64,000 nucleotides of DNA from Aradus depressus (Eukaryota > Arthropoda > Insecta > Hemiptera > Aradidae): positions 4,475,107 through 4,539,106 of the forward strand of contig OY759225.1 in assembly GCA_963662175.1 (NCBI GenBank), in the 5' to 3' direction. The notes beneath the pieces are model-generated. The model did not search any database. It had not been told where the DNA came from and saw nothing but the letters and a program-made list of their open reading frames with translations. Of this stretch, positions 63,366 through 64,000 are shown piece after piece. Each line of letters begins with the position of its first letter. Within the stretch, counting starts at the first letter, position 1. A program made the translations under genes and the position numbers.

Positions 63366-64000
63366 ATTCAAAGAATGATTAGTTTTCATTAATTGAGAAA
63401 CGGTGAACAGGTAATTGAGGGGTGCATGGGACAAAGCAGGGATCAAAATACACCCAAAGTGGAATTGTCGAATATTTTGACCTCAACTTCTTAAATAATT
63501 TGGGAAAATTGGTAGATAATGCAAGAAGTGAGGGGAATAAAAAAAAATTAGATGGTCGGTCAGGAGTTCGGCCTGGAGGGGTCAAGAAGCGGCAACATCG
63601 AAGTTCACCCCACTTCACTTTTCAATGGTCTGAAGGATATCGTCGTCTCAACTGTTAAGTATGGAATGTGAAAATCACTACTTTTCAGGAGACTCAACTC
63701 ATTCAAAGCTATCTATGAGATCAGCCTTTCTTTCAAAATTGTCCCATGGATTCAAAGTGTAATTGCTTGTACTTTTTGAGGGTTATGGGGGGGTTTGGGG
63801 GTTTTTGAGTGGTACATATTATGGTACCATGTACCCCTTCTTTAAAACTTATAGGAAGGGGGGGGGGGAGGGGGGGGGGGGGGGGGGGGTTCTGTTTTCG
63901 CACAACTGTATGGAGTTCTTCCATCTCTGTTAAGTCCAACCTCTTATAGTCAGAGGAAAAATGAATTGTATACCTACTTATATTGAAGAGCAGCAAAAGT
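63366..64000. other. Right-edge stretch
   Basis: Short open frames on both strands around 63400-63660 show no known domain. A poly-G run lies at 63859-63889. No upstream WSC-B exon was found here. Confidence 0.6.

Noticed and set aside
63379..63658. Overlapping open frames of about 80 codons on both strands near the right edge
   Set aside because: No domain, signal peptide or splice structure; not supportable as a gene.

Overview
This window is nuclear DNA of an insect. It carries the 3' half of a spliced, strongly conserved miRNA-class Argonaute (AGO1). Its introns are full of retrotransposon debris, tRNA-derived SINEs and DNA transposons, and several repeats end in TTAGG-type (CCTAA) tails like insect telomeres. 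A repeat-rich hemipteran-like genome is plausible, but the exact taxon is inference.

Layout. (1) 213-12331, plus strand: the last eight coding exons of AGO1, encoding the end of the MID domain and the whole PIWI domain with all four DEDH catalytic residues; the 5' part lies off the left edge. (2) 12332-26289: intergenic and repeat-rich. It holds two possible exons of an acid-ceramidase/NAAA-like gene (17488-18327), an internally deleted mariner, SINEs and a LINE tail with an RNase H domain. (3) 26290-47360, minus strand: a complete nine-exon gene, reconstructed here by splice phase, for a 421-residue secreted protein made of a signal peptide and four WSC domains (called WSC-A). (4) 47361-56124: intergenic. 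A large inverted repeat brackets the promoter and signal-peptide exon of WSC-A, and a Penelope-like insertion with hammerhead-like ends and a GIY-YIG fragment sits in one arm. (5) 56125 to beyond 62178, minus strand: the 3' end of a second, paralogous WSC gene (WSC-B). Its last three exons have exactly the lengths and phases of WSC-A exons 7-9, and its 5' part lies off the right edge.

The two WSC genes are head-to-tail tandem duplicates. Each WSC domain is split over two exons with a fixed phase pattern (phase 1 in, phase 2 between the halves, phase 1 out), so the two-exon domain is a symmetric unit that can duplicate without frame loss. AGO1 and WSC-A are convergent, and nothing here shows a functional link between them.

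The repeat landscape is informative. One dispersed family with palindromic ends sits at or beside at least five unrelated tandem arrays (monomers of about 19, 28, 52, 56 and 128 bp). A 103-bp satellite is built from the tail of a LINE ORF2. A 56-bp satellite of 58 copies in a WSC-A intron contains a 784-bp (14-monomer) internal duplication. All family names rest on reading motifs by eye; no search was run.
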